A stretch of 64,000 nt of DNA from Pseudisothecium myosuroides (Eukaryota > Streptophyta > Bryopsida > Hypnales > Lembophyllaceae): contig OX637289.1 of NCBI GenBank assembly GCA_951799445.1, positions 23,064,245 through 23,128,244 on the forward strand, in the 5' to 3' direction. The notes beneath the pieces were generated by a model. The model had not been told where the DNA came from, did not search any database, and saw only the letters and a program-made list of their open reading frames with translations. Within the stretch, counting starts at the first letter, position 1. The number at the start of each line of letters is the position of its first letter. Shown here piece by piece: positions 33,190 through 44,391 of the stretch. The translations under genes and the position numbers were made by a program.

Positions 33190-36096
33190 ATGGGATCCTC
33201 TTCTGCGTCCTGTGTGGTGGTGCAACTGGGCCAGGGAGGGAATCAACTTTACACGGCCTTCTTCTCTGCTCTCGCTGACTTGGCTCCTGCAGCAGAAGAG
33301 ACCACTGGATTTTTCAGAGAGTGCGCCGAAGGGAGTCGTGTAGCGCGCGCCGTTCTCATTGACATGGAACCGAAGGTCCATGGATTGATTTTTGTTGTGG
33401 TGCTAATAGTCCAGAAAAAAATTAGTACTTTGCCCTCAATCGTTTTGATACGAGTCTATTTTGATTTACGAAGTATTCATGCTTGACTTGTGATGTGGAA
33501 CAATGTCATGAAGGTAATCTCGGCAGCAATCAAACGCGCAGCAGCACAACATGATAAAAACAGCGCAACAGCGTGGAAATTTTGCTCAGATCGTCAGATC
33601 ACGCAAGATAGTGGGTCTGGCAACAACTGGGCACGGGGGTTCTATGTCCATGGGCCTCGATGCCGTGAGACAATCTCGAATGTTATACGACTTGAGGTAG
33701 GCAATTGATTTCAAAATGCACTTGTGGATTATACAACTCGTGCTCCTTCAATCGTTCACCCAATAGAGCCAAATCACGTAGAGTTGTAGACCAGCTTCCG
33801 TAATGTGGAAGCGTTATGTAAGTCAACGGCCTGATGCTCACAGTTGCTGCTGTCAAGAATTTTCGAGGATGTCGATTTGTGTCCATGACTGTCCTGATAT
33901 CATTTAAAATTTCAGAGAGAGGTGCCAGCGCGGTTGGGCCCTGTAGACCTGCCTCTTCTGCTTATCCAAGGATGTTTTTTTTCAGGTTGAGGCTTGTGAT
34001 TTGTTTGGGGGCTTTCTAACAGCTCAGAGCATGGCTGGTGGCACTGGTTCCGGCCTCGGTAAGCTCCACTTCCCTCCGGGGTTCATGTGGCATGTATTGA
34101 TGCTGAATTCAATTTCCACTCTCGGAAGTGTAGATGTAGATTTCTCGGGTAAACCCCCTGAAGGACTAAGAAGCCTCATTTGGGCCCCGTTTCCTGCCGC
34201 AGTCTTGAGTAGGTCGTTTCTTTCGTTCAATTTAATCATTTGGGGTCTAACACATGCAATGTTTTTCACTGACTCTGTTGATACATAAACTTTTTCCCCT
34301 TACGAATTACATTGGTCATTTCAAGATCTTGGTTCTTTAGGGGTTAAGATTGAATGGTCGCCCGGCACCTACTTCTTTCTTTTGCAAGGGAGCCATAACC
34401 TGTGCCCTTCCTTGCGCCTACAGGAGCATACGTGATGGAGTTGCTGAAGGACGAATACCCCTCCGCATGTACTCTGAGCCACTGCATCTGGCCATACGAA
34501 AGCGGGGAAGTCATTGTGCAGAACTACAATGCGCTGCTCACACTGGCGAAGCTGCAAGAGTCGGCCGACGGCATCATCATCTCGCAGAACGAGTCCCTGT
34601 CTTCGATTTGCAGGAAAACTCTCGGCATTCCAAGGCCGTCGTTTGATGACATGAATGATGTAGTCGCCCATTCCTTAGCCTCCATATTCCTCCCTGCCTC
34701 GTGGCGGTCAGTGGACTCTTCTTCTGAGGCTCATCGCAAGACAGCTGCACGGGACAGGGTTTTACATGACAAGGAGGATTGTTATGCGAAGGGCGGCATC
34801 TGTGGAACTGGAATGCCTGTCCGCTTACTCTCTGACTTGGTGTCCAAATTGTGTGCTCATCCTGGGTATCGCATGTTGTCTTTGAGGTTTACCCCACAGG
34901 CATGTCATCTTACTCATCATTATCATCTCCTATTCTTTGCACATCATTGTCTCCTTAGGTGGGGAACATATTCCCGTGACTTTCAAGTTGGGAACGTTTT
35001 TATTTGTTTGTGTTCTTGTGGGAGTATTCTTCTCACGATTTTTGAGAGGATTTTCCATGCGCTAGCATATGTATTATTTAGCTATTGTATGAATAAGTTG
35101 TGAATTGTTAAATTTTGAAGTTGTATGACCTAATGACGAGGCTAGACTTCCCTCGAGCCATGAGTGCTGCATCTGGAATTTACCGTTCGGAAGCATCTTT
35201 GACAGTGATAGAACCAAGAAGTTGATTTCATTTCTTACAAGTCGTGTGTGAATGACACTTGAGTTGTAAATGGGTAAGTTTTCAGCCCACAAGAAGGGCA
35301 CCCTCACGCAACAGGGTTCATACCTTAACCTGTTCACGCCTGAATCCTTCGTTGAATTTTTGCACTTTTTACAAATATATTATTTACCTCAATTTCATCA
35401 AATTTGTCGTAAAGAAAGATTATTTTTTAACAATTCAAGCAGTGCTTTGGATGCATGAGAATTTTTTTGGACGAAACAACTTCCTGAAGCACTCTTTTCA
35501 TCATCCAAAATATGGACATCAGAGCGCTGAGGGGTTAAGATAACTGAATTCTCTGCGCATCCGTGGTTTCAACTTTGCAGATTTCACCAAAGTCCTTGAA
35601 CTTCACCACCTTCAACTGGGGAGCACAAGTCAAGCAGTTGCAACAAATGCTTGTCACTGGCTCTCTGGGAGACTTTGACATGGACTGGAACGTGACATTA
35701 CCTCATCAAGGGACCTCAACGAGTGCCTCACGATTCAAAGGCACCCGCACCGTGAACCGCTGCCTGGCCAACTTGTTGGTGTTGCGGGGAACGGGAAGCC
35801 ACAATGCAGACGTGAGCGGATTTGAGCACGAGAGCCTCTACCCCATCTGGTCAGTGGATCCCTTGAGTGTGGCCGTTACCCCTGCCAAGCTGGGCAAGTA
35901 TGAAATCTCGGCCGGTTTGCTGAGCAACTGCCAATCCTCCGTCATGTGCACGTTCAGGGCCCTCTCAAGGGCTTATGAGATGTTTGCCTCTCGAGCTTAC
36001 TTGCACCAGTATTTTCAGCATGGCATGGAGATGGCTTCCTTTGATGCTGCATTTGCAACGGTGGAAGATGTTATCGCCCGCTATCACACACTCTGA
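33190..36096 (+). CDS. TUBD1: Delta-tubulin, five exons, 477 aa
   Basis: Exons 33190-33375, 33514-33696, 33986-34058, 34424-34899 and 35581-36096 join in phase throughout. Delta-tubulin is a GTP-binding tubulin of centrioles/basal bodies needed for triplet microtubules. Visible in order: GQGGNQ at 14-19 (usual tubulin GQCGNQ, so Cys is Gly here), ARAVLIDMEPK at 52-62, GSGNNWARG near 96-104, tubulin signature AGGTGSG at 140-146, CIWPYESGEVIVQNYN, then NFTTFNWGA and the C-terminal YEMFASRAYLHQY. GSGNNWA and IWPY-GEVIVQNYN are typical of delta rather than alpha/beta/gamma. Human delta-tubulin is about 453 aa, so the length fits. The start is the first ATG in frame. Donors are GT except exon 4 (GC). 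The acceptor of exon 2 (33512-33513) is pyrimidine-poor. The gene converges with the phosphatase downstream. Confidence 0.92.
34059..34423 (+). other. Delta-tubulin intron 3 with TTAA-element right end
   Basis: GT-AG intron of phase 1. At 34331-34347 it holds GGTTCTTTAGGGGTTAA, which matches the right terminus of TTAA family 1. No left end is present, so it is a fragment or a coincidence of a short motif. Confidence 0.5.
34900..35580 (+). other. Delta-tubulin intron 4, GC-AG type
   Basis: The exon ends CAG at 34897-34899 and the intron begins GCATGT. It ends TTTGCAG at 35580. Phase 0. Using GC joins FTPQ to ISPKSLNFTTF, which matches the position and spacing of the same segment in animal delta-tubulin. 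No GT in the next bases gives an in-frame join. Confidence 0.8.
35325..35538. mobile_element. Small TTAA-flanked insertion in delta-tubulin intron 4
   Basis: TTAA at 35325-35328 and 35535-35538 bound 206 bp with ends CCTGTTCACGCC and (reverse complement) CCCCTCAGCGCT, imperfect inverted repeats. It resembles the other TTAA elements in style but has weaker termini. Confidence 0.35.
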
Positions 36097-36592
36097 CATT
36101 CTCTGTAAGTTTTGTGTTGCTGAAGATGTTTGTTGCAAACTAAAAGATTTTGAGGTGATTTTGAGGTGTAAGGTACATTGCCACTCAAGCCTCCAAGTTC
36201 GCAAATGACATCTAATCCATAGCAAAGTTGATACAGTAGTATTCCATCTTCCAGACTTCTGGAAATTTCGAAGGTAAGAGGAAACTTTGAATCCCCAAAA
36301 TAGATTACTTGGAAGTAATCAAATCCATTGACGAACATGAATTCCATGTAATATACAGGACTGTTGAAACAGTAACCGAATCTGTTAAATTCAACCAGTC
36401 TTCAATGCATGTGCATTGCTACTCTCAAACAAATTCCAACTCCCGGAAAAATTCACTGAGGATTGTGAATCGTTACACCTACAATTACACCTCTGAAAAA
36501 ACTAGGATCCTAGTTCACATGGTTGTATATAATACATGAGCATACATATACAAAAGCATATGCCCTCTCTATTGATCTTTAGACAGTATTGC
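36097..36592. other. Intergenic, between convergent genes
   Basis: Holds the 3' ends of both transcripts. No coding or repeat signal recognised. Confidence 0.5.
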
Positions 36593-39500
36593 TCATTTTT
36601 TAAGGTGCAGCTCATAGAGATTCTTTCCAAGAGCATCATGAAAATCAATCCTGAGAGCCTTCGCAGCCATTGACACAGAGATGAAGCCTTGCCCGTCGTG
36701 AGCAAACTGAAGTCCATCTTCACTTGTGGCTTCTCGCATGCCTTGGAAGGACTTAGAACCTGCCCCACTCGTAATAAAATGAACGGAGCTGCGGAAAAAA
36801 GACAAGTAGAAGAACGTTAGAAGAGCACTAAAGATCTCAACTCACAAGCAATTGAAAAACCCTAAACCCTTAGCGGGGAAACCGATGTATCCAATTCAAA
36901 AGTCACTGTCACAAGAAGTTACACACACGAACATGATAAGAAAAAGCTCAACAAGCGTCAAATGAAATTCCAAACCATTGTCCGAGTCACTCTCATGATC
37001 ATTCCCAAGTACTTCATTATAAATGCAACATTATTACACTGTCTACCGATTGTCACCATGTTATTGAAGTCCATTGATAATCGAGTGCATTTCAGGTGCA
37101 TTGGTTTAGACATTAAAGAGGCCTGAATGTATTACCTGTCCTCTCGTTTAATATGTTCAAGGCAGTGGTCATGGCCATTGATGTACAGGTCCACTTTATT
37201 ATCCTGCAAAAAAGCAGCAGGATAATAAGAATCAGTAATTGGGGATGTTGAGTACATTCTTAAAACCCTACAACATTCTTTAATTTCCCTTAAATTCAAG
37301 GTGGGAGATTCTGATAGCATAAGCCTTAAGGATGCAATGAGAGAGCAGAGAAAAACTGACCTCTAGAATGGGAAGCACATGCTTGACAAGCTCCGGGGTT
37401 TCACCGTGGCGACCCAGACTGCGTATCGTATGGTGCCCCACAACCACCTTCCATGTCGCCATCGAGGACTTCAATTGGGAGTTCAAATTCTGAAACACAG
37501 CACGAAAGGACAGTCAGTACCAGTGTTCGGTTTCAGTATTAGATTAGTATTTGAAAGATTAGAACCACTCACAATTCCATCCCAAATCTATCTTCTAACT
37601 TCATAACATCGTTGAGTAATGCAACTTCGAAATATCTGAGATAGCCGCAGCTTGTAACATTAGGAGTAAACCCTAAACCCTAAACCCTAAACACCTGCAA
37701 CACCTGCAGAACATTAGGCTTCTAACCATGACTATGGGGAACTCACTTCATTGTGTAATACTTGCTTTCAAAGACATTCTTGCACTTGGCAAAGCATGTT
37801 TTTACTACCTCAAGTTGTGTATCCAAGTACTGTTGTCGAGGACCAATACCCCTCCAATCGAAATCCCTTTGTTGCTCCACACTCCAGTAATCATTTACAA
37901 AAGGGGTTGTGTCTATAAAGAAAAACTCCACAAACTTTCCACATCGTCCTGCACACAAAAAAAATCAGACACAATTGTTAACCACTTCATGGAATAGAAA
38001 CTCCACTTTGGAACTTCGTAGTCAATTATGGTTGCTTCCAAAACATGTTTCAACTATCATTCTTGCTTGGCGTAGTTATTTTTCTCTCTAATGGTATAGT
38101 TTTGTTATCTTGTTTGAAACTTCTTAAAGCTTCTTAATTAAGTGAATTATTTCAACTCCTACAGATATGGAAACAAGTCATTTTTGAAAATTTACCTTTG
38201 TGAGAAGAACTACAGAGGGAGTATTTCAATTGATAAGATCGTTGACAAAACCATCGGCTGTCTTTTTGGGTTAGAGCATCCCCAATTTGCAACAGTGTAT
38301 CTCCCAAGTAGTCGTGGTTACCCAACACTGCATTGCCATAAGGTTGAGACGAGTCAATTTGGGCCCCAATTAATTGCACAAACTACACTCAAACTAGGGC
38401 GAGTCACAATTTCTTTATTGCTGCATCCACCTATTTAAAATTTAATGAATCGATGACAAAACTTTTCACACTACTAGAATTCAATGACAGATAAGACACC
38501 CATCTTATCTCTGAACCTACAGGCACAAAGTAACTCAAAACATAAGTTTTTTTACACAGAAAAGGGACTCAAAATGCAACCTAATCAAGACCTCTGTTTT
38601 TTTGGGGGTGAAATTGAAAGTAAGAACTAAGACCTCTGTTTTGAGAACAGCAGCTGTACCTGCGAACCATTGTGTTTGCAAGCTCCGTGCAGTGTACACC
38701 TTGGAGAAGGAGTTTTTGAATTTCGGATCATGTGGGCCTGTCAACCCAGCTTGGTAGAAATTGTCCCCCACTGAAATCACGAAGTGAATCTTCAGCTTGT
38801 GCCCTACTCGACCCATCTGCAATCAAAACTTGCATTAGAAGAAAAACATACATTCAAAGTCTCCCAGCAAGGTATTTTTTTCGTCACAGTAAATCCTTCA
38901 CCCTACAAAACCGAAGTTTTTCAAGGATTGTGTAATAAAAGGAGAGGAAACAACATTCTTCACAAGACTACTATTAATGAAGAAGTATTTGAGCACACTT
39001 CCTAGTATTAAAGTCATAAAGTCATGTTGGAAATCGAAAGAAGGCTCCACATGCCATATTTCATTTCTCTTAATATGATATAAATTCTTACGAATTTTGA
39101 AGTGCTCTTAATCCTAAGTGCAATTAAAATCGACTCCAGGCATCCAAGTTCCGAAGGTATTCATTTAGGTTAGAATCTGTAGAAGAACAGTCAGCTTTGC
39201 AATAGGTTCGCAATACGGTGAATTTACCGTAGAAGTTAAACTAACGGAAGGAAAGGAAAAAAACTCCTACTACACCTGCCTCAAGCCTATCGTCTGTAAA
39301 CGAGGCTTCCTCCTACTAGAAAGAAAAGATTTCCGTCCCCAGAAAAAGTCTATAGTAGACTTACACTAGGTCCCCAAGCCACTGGGCACGAGTCCCGAAA
39401 GGCCAAAGCTCAAGATTTGAGGGACTCGGTAACGGCGTGTACGACATCAAGAATAATGAACCCCTCGAAGACTTTCAAGGTTTCAATTTCACAACTTTCA

Positions 39501-39787
39501 CAAAAACAAAACAATTGAAATCTTGCGTTTGATCGAAAGCAAACTTCCCAAGCTTGCAGTAAAATATGAGTATAATTGCAACAAGGTCTCACCTGCTTAG
39601 CAACCAAGGTCTGGTTGAACGCGCCTTCGCGACCCCAATCCCCCACCACCAAGAAATTCAACGGAAACTTCTTGAAAGCTTGGTCCTCCAAAGCCACCGA
39701 TCCAGACTCAGCACTGTACAACGAAGCCGCGCAGCCCACAAGGAACAGCACAAGCACGGCAATCACGGTCGTCACCGCAATTTTCAA
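36593..39787 (-). CDS. PAP: Purple acid phosphatase, low-molecular-weight secreted type, seven exons, 338 aa
   Basis: Exons (minus strand): 39787-39593, 38816-38660, 38327-38196, 37948-37809, 37489-37361, 37203-37136, 36788-36593. All six introns are GT-AG and all phases agree. Residues 1-20 form a hydrophobic signal peptide (MKIAVTTVIAVLVLFLVGCA), so the enzyme should be secreted or vacuolar. All five metal-ligand motifs are present: GDWG (49-52), GDNFY (82-86, whose Tyr gives the purple colour), GNHD (120-123), VVGHH (224-228) and GHDH (261-264). FFFIDTTPF and YLDTQLENL also fit the family. These enzymes use a binuclear Fe-metal centre to hydrolyse phosphate monoesters at acid pH, often in phosphate scavenging. 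The size fits the 35-kDa group (Arabidopsis PAP3/7/8/17 type). The open GHDH and C-terminal FITSGAGSKS are intact, so it looks functional. Confidence 0.93.
36857..36872 (+). repeat. Telomere-like motif in phosphatase intron 6
   Basis: AAACCCTAAACCCTTA, two CCCTAAA-type units, about 70 bp from the last exon. Confidence 0.7.
37667..37692 (+). repeat. Interstitial telomere repeat in phosphatase intron 4
   Basis: Three and a half perfect TAAACCC units, the plant-type telomere repeat, between exons 5 and 4. Confidence 0.9.
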
Positions 39788-42581
39788 AAGCCCTCTTCCT
39801 CCGCTTCTTTCATCCCCTGCTCCCTATTGCATCCAACAAACATTCAACAATGTTCAACAAACGCTCAACAGATATTCAAACATCAGTTCTCCAGGGGGAA
39901 ATTTCATTCCAAACAGAGGATTTCATGGTGCATTCATAAGCTATGAATTGACCCGTGGAGAAGCAGTCTGTACCTCCACATTGGATTGCAACAGGCCTAC
40001 TTCTTCATCGGGAATCGGTTGGGTGTCCAAGATCGCCATTCCTGAAATCAAACCAACGAATTCCGATTACTCACCCTGAAAGAATCCTGAAAATTTTCAT
40101 AAGAAAAAAAAAATCATCAAAAAGAACAAGGCAGGTTACGAGCGAGCACAATCAACAGCACCGAGTCAGACACCTTGTGCAAATTTCGGCGGTGCGGTCA
40201 GAGTTTATGAGATTGACACGAGATCACGAGCTCCACAAACTGAAAAAAAGTTGACGAGGGAGTTTGTGAAAGTAGGAAACGAAAGGGAAGAGTAGAAGAG
40301 CTCATTTTGAATCAGCGGAGATGACGACGCCAGGAGGTGCATGCGAACGAGGTGCGAGCAAAGGATCGAGGATCAGTTTAGGGAATCTACTCTTGAGGGA
40401 GTGGATATTCCATAAGAATCTAGAACGGATCCTCGAGAACTGACTGACTGACAGACAGACGCGGCTTCCAGCACGGACTTACGCCTGCCACGGGAGCGCC
40501 GTTCCAAGTTTCCAACATCCAGAGTATATTCCACAAAAAGAAGGCGGTATTTCATGTTTTCGAAATAATATAATTAGCATGATGCTATAATCTCGCAACG
40601 TAACTGCCACTCCTGCCACGTACATTTCTTCAAACAACGGCAACGGAACGGAATTTCCAACTCTCGTGCGATAGAGTCAATATTGATCGGAACAGCTACC
40701 CACAAGTTAGATTCAGCAATTCTCACCATGCCTACTATCACACTGCAGCTCAGTGTCTAATCTCAGTCATACCACCGTAAATTGGCGTGGGTTAGAGCAC
40801 CGAAATCGTGACTTTCAAGTGTCCAGACACTCGTATCGATATGTTAGTTGACATGGTGAAAATTTACGAGATTGGTACTGTTTTAGGCACCGTCTGGTCG
40901 GAATCTCAGATTTACACCGGTCATACTTTTTAAAGCTCTGAGCACTTGAATGTCACAATTTTGGCGCACTAAAACACGTCTGGATCGGAGTAACTGAACT
41001 ATGAGAGTTCATGTAATCGATCATTAATCTAGCTCTGAAAGCCGACATGCTCAAGCTAGCGACGTTTCTATTTCAGAAACAGACACTCACTACCTCGCGA
41101 AAGCCCGCGTTGAATCCGCAGTCAACTATGATACAAATTCTAAAGATACAACTATAAGCCACTTCTGATGTAAAATTAAAAAATTACAATTGGGAAGACC
41201 AGTACCAACTACCAAGAAACGATCGACAGTGGACCTCCCGGGGGACCTCCACACTCGCAGTTGTAAAGAGAATCAGAAAACGACCTCTAATGGATTCAAA
41301 ACAGCACCACAAACAAAGAATAACGGTACAACGCACATGTTTTAATTGGGAACGAACAACGATTATATACCAGCGACGGCGACTTACTGCAAAATCAACA
41401 CTTGACTGATCTGTAACACGACCATAGCTTTTCCCAAAAGTAGTTTCACAAACAACTTCGTGTCCATGACGATTGACACAAGGCGTCACCTCAGAAACCA
41501 CAGAAACCCAAGTAGTAATATACATATCCACGCACACGTACGCACACGTACGCACACACCTGCAGGACGCTTGACGAAGGATCGGAGTTCCAGATGATGC
41601 TAGAATTGAAAAGCTCGACAGAAACCGCAATTCAGCACCAAATTGCACTCAATCGATCTGGACTCGAAGAGCACAAGAGAGAGATAATTAATGAGAGGGG
41701 AAGTTTTTAAGGGGATGGAGCGACGCCTTGCGGGTGGCCGGGCGAGGTACGTGGTTGCAGTAGGAAGAGGGCATGGAAGCAGAAGCTGGAGGTATTACAC
41801 GGTCAAGGGGGGCACGGTCAAGGGGGTGAATCTTCGGCGGGCAGGTTGGACCGTACCCGGTAGAGACTGGTAATTACGGCGATTGTCTCATGCCTTTTTA
41901 GTCACGGATCTCAGTAGGAACCGCCTCGTGGCGACTTCGGAACTGCCATCTCACCGCTTTTAACGGCCAAGGAGACGTGACCAGCTCAGCAGCAAAGTTA
42001 TAAATGGACGAAAATGCAAATCTATTTTTAGAAATTCAAAATTTGGGCTAAGATCTTGGTTTCATGACATCAGAATTTTTTTTAATCCAGAATAGAATTT
42101 TCTTGAAATTTTTTCATCCAATTTGAGTAATATATTGTTAATTGGAGTGATACACCATAGAACTTGTTCTAGTGCATGGTGCTGGGACTCACGAAGAAGG
42201 TGTTAGGCATGCACATAGAAGCTTACGACCTATATCCAACCACTTAAGCATTTCAGCATAGCAGCTGGCAGGGTTGGGTGGAAGAATTTTTTTTCCTATG
42301 TGTGGAAATAGATTTCAAACAGATTTGAAAATTTTCTTCATTTTTTAGTCTAAGAACAAAATTATGGTGAATTCTTTTGGTCAAGATTTTGTGAAACCTA
42401 TTCTTGTTATATAGATATATCTAATTCCGAACATAGGCTCATTAGGAAATCGACTGCAAATCAACAACTCACAATACATCATAGCTGAGCAGTTACACAT
42501 GGCCACTTGATTAGATATACAACAGTTTATAATGTGGAAAATGGAGGGTGATCAAGAATGGGTCGTTTAGAGAGGCTTAAT
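39788..42581. other. Upstream region of the phosphatase gene
   Basis: Probably holds the 5' untranslated region and promoter of the phosphatase. Composition is less AT-rich than the repeat zones. At 41531-41560 lies a three-unit repeat of about 10 bp (CGCACACGTA), which contains ACGT cores. Frames of up to 154 codons occur but overlap and lack motifs. Confidence 0.4.
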
Positions 42582-43508
42582 TTAACCTCTAAGGACCAAA
42601 GTTCCCTCGGGCCTCGGGGGATACTTGGGATTTCGGGCAGGCTCGTGCGACCTGAAATTTTGACCTGATTTTTTGAAACTTTTTTTGAAGATAGGAAATC
42701 ACATTAGGTTTCTAAATTTTTTTTTTTTTTTTCAATCGGTGCTCGGGAAAAAAAGTTATGCCACCCGAAGTCTAAAAAGCAATTTGCCAGGCAAAAAAAA
42801 AAACTTTAAGAAATTCAATTTTTAAAAAAAAAATTCCCCAAAGATCATGTTTTTGTCTACATTTGAAGCTTTGATTCATTCTATTTGGACTTAGAATGAG
42901 AAAGTTATGGACAATCTTGTTTTTTGGGCAATCTAAGCATCTTCTTCAAAAAACAACTTATAGAATTCATTTTTGAATGCAATGTTCAAATTTTTTCTAT
43001 TTTTTTTTGACAAGATTAAGTTTGTTTGCAAGAACAATCCCACTGTTGGGATTATGGTGTTTTAATTCCACCTAAGAGCTATTAACGATTTAGTGTTTTG
43101 TTTAGTTTTGGACCTACTTCTACTTAACAATTTTTTTATATGTGAAATCAAGTTTTGACATCCTAAATTTTTTTTCCCCGAATCTCAACTCAAATGTTCA
43201 ACATAAATTTTTTTAATTTTATGGTGTGTAGTGCAAAAAAAATCCACAAATGGCCATCAAAGTCATCTGAAATTGTAGGCCACAATTCAAAAAAACTTCT
43301 TTTTCCAACTTCAAATACTAGTATCTTCCAATCCGTATGGTCAAACTTCATGAAATTTTTTATCACATGATTTGAGACAAGTGAAGTACAAGATCGTATG
43401 GATAGATTCTAAGAAAAAAGTTTTTTTGGTTTAAAGAGTGATTGCAACAGGAATAGCAGTTTTCAGTGGTTTTGGAGCCAGAAAATGCCTTATTCCTTTA
43501 GGGGTTAA
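42582..43508 (+). mobile_element. piggyBac-like MITE, TTAA family 1, diverged
   Basis: TTAA at 42582-42585 and 43505-43508. Ends CCTCTAAGGACC and TTCCTTTAGGGG. The left hairpin is enlarged by a small duplication (CCCTCGGGCCTCGGGGGA). Internal blocks are in the usual order. Confidence 0.7.
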
Positions 43509-44093
43509 GGTAGAGCCCTCCATAACCGACCAAATAAGGAATTCTGACATGACCTGGAGTAAGTTGTGAAGGCAAAACAAGTATTTTTCAGAGGTACATC
43601 AATAGAAAAGACACAGATTGCAAAAAAATTGGTGATTTTATCGCTTGAACTGAATTTACTAATGAATTTTGGGAGGCAAAAAGTGCTCCGGATTCATGGC
43701 CAATGTCTAGCATTGCCAACATGAGCCCCCCACGATACCATGTCTAGACAGCCAATGACTCTTCCAATTCCGATCATTCAATAATTTTTTTCCTAATCAT
43801 CATTGTCTACTTTCTTTTTCACAACCTGGGACATGTGTCATGTATTTATTAGTTCCAACCTTGAAAACAAAAAAACAAAACATTCTAAGCTTGGTCAGAA
43901 ATACGTGCACCTATAGGTTGGGAATGGATCAGTGGTCAGGAATGGGAGGCTCTACCATTGGAGTGTAGAAGCAAAGCTAAGAATAATAAAATGTGCTTGA
44001 AATTAGGCCCACCTGTTGTTTGCATATCAGAGAGGATGCAATAAGACAAGTTCTATTGTATCATCCATTTTACTACCTTTTGTCTATACTAAT
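43509..44093. other. Gene-free stretch
   Basis: Parts of 43680-43930 resemble the 55070-55330 and 60140-60370 segments of the later duplication (AATTTTGGGAG, TTTCTACTTTCTTGCTCA-like). No gene. Confidence 0.35.
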
Positions 44094-44391
44094 AATGAAC
44101 TTTAGTGTTTGCAACATTCATTACGAACTCTAACACTAAATGGCAACAACATTGTTAATATTACCAACACTGGATGTTGACATGAACACTAATGGTCGAC
44201 TAAAATTCCATCAAACTGAAACAAATGAGGAATAAGATTGAAACAAAATTAGGACCAAGATAGTTCAACATGCACAAGATCAATATCCAAACTAAACACT
44301 AATCATCAACTAAATGAGAATTAGAGCTAATTACATGATACAATAAATAACAATGTAGGTACTATAACGCTAAATTTCATTATTAGTATAG
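44094..44391. mobile_element. MITE with CTATACTAATAATGAA ends (copy 1)
   Basis: Perfect 16-bp terminal inverted repeat CTATACTAATAATGAA / TTCATTATTAGTATAG. 298 bp, AT-rich, non-coding. Diverged relatives at 57312-57603 and 61192-61484. Confidence 0.7.

Noticed and set aside
34402..35103. Single 233-codon frame taken as one protein
   Set aside because: Only 34424-34899 is coding. The rest reads into intron 4 (low-complexity, His/Leu/Phe-rich), and the true protein continues at 35581.
41184..41648. 154-codon frame on the - strand
   Set aside because: No motif, odd Cys/Val-rich composition, overlaps a CACGTA simple repeat, and no splice-consistent extension could be built.
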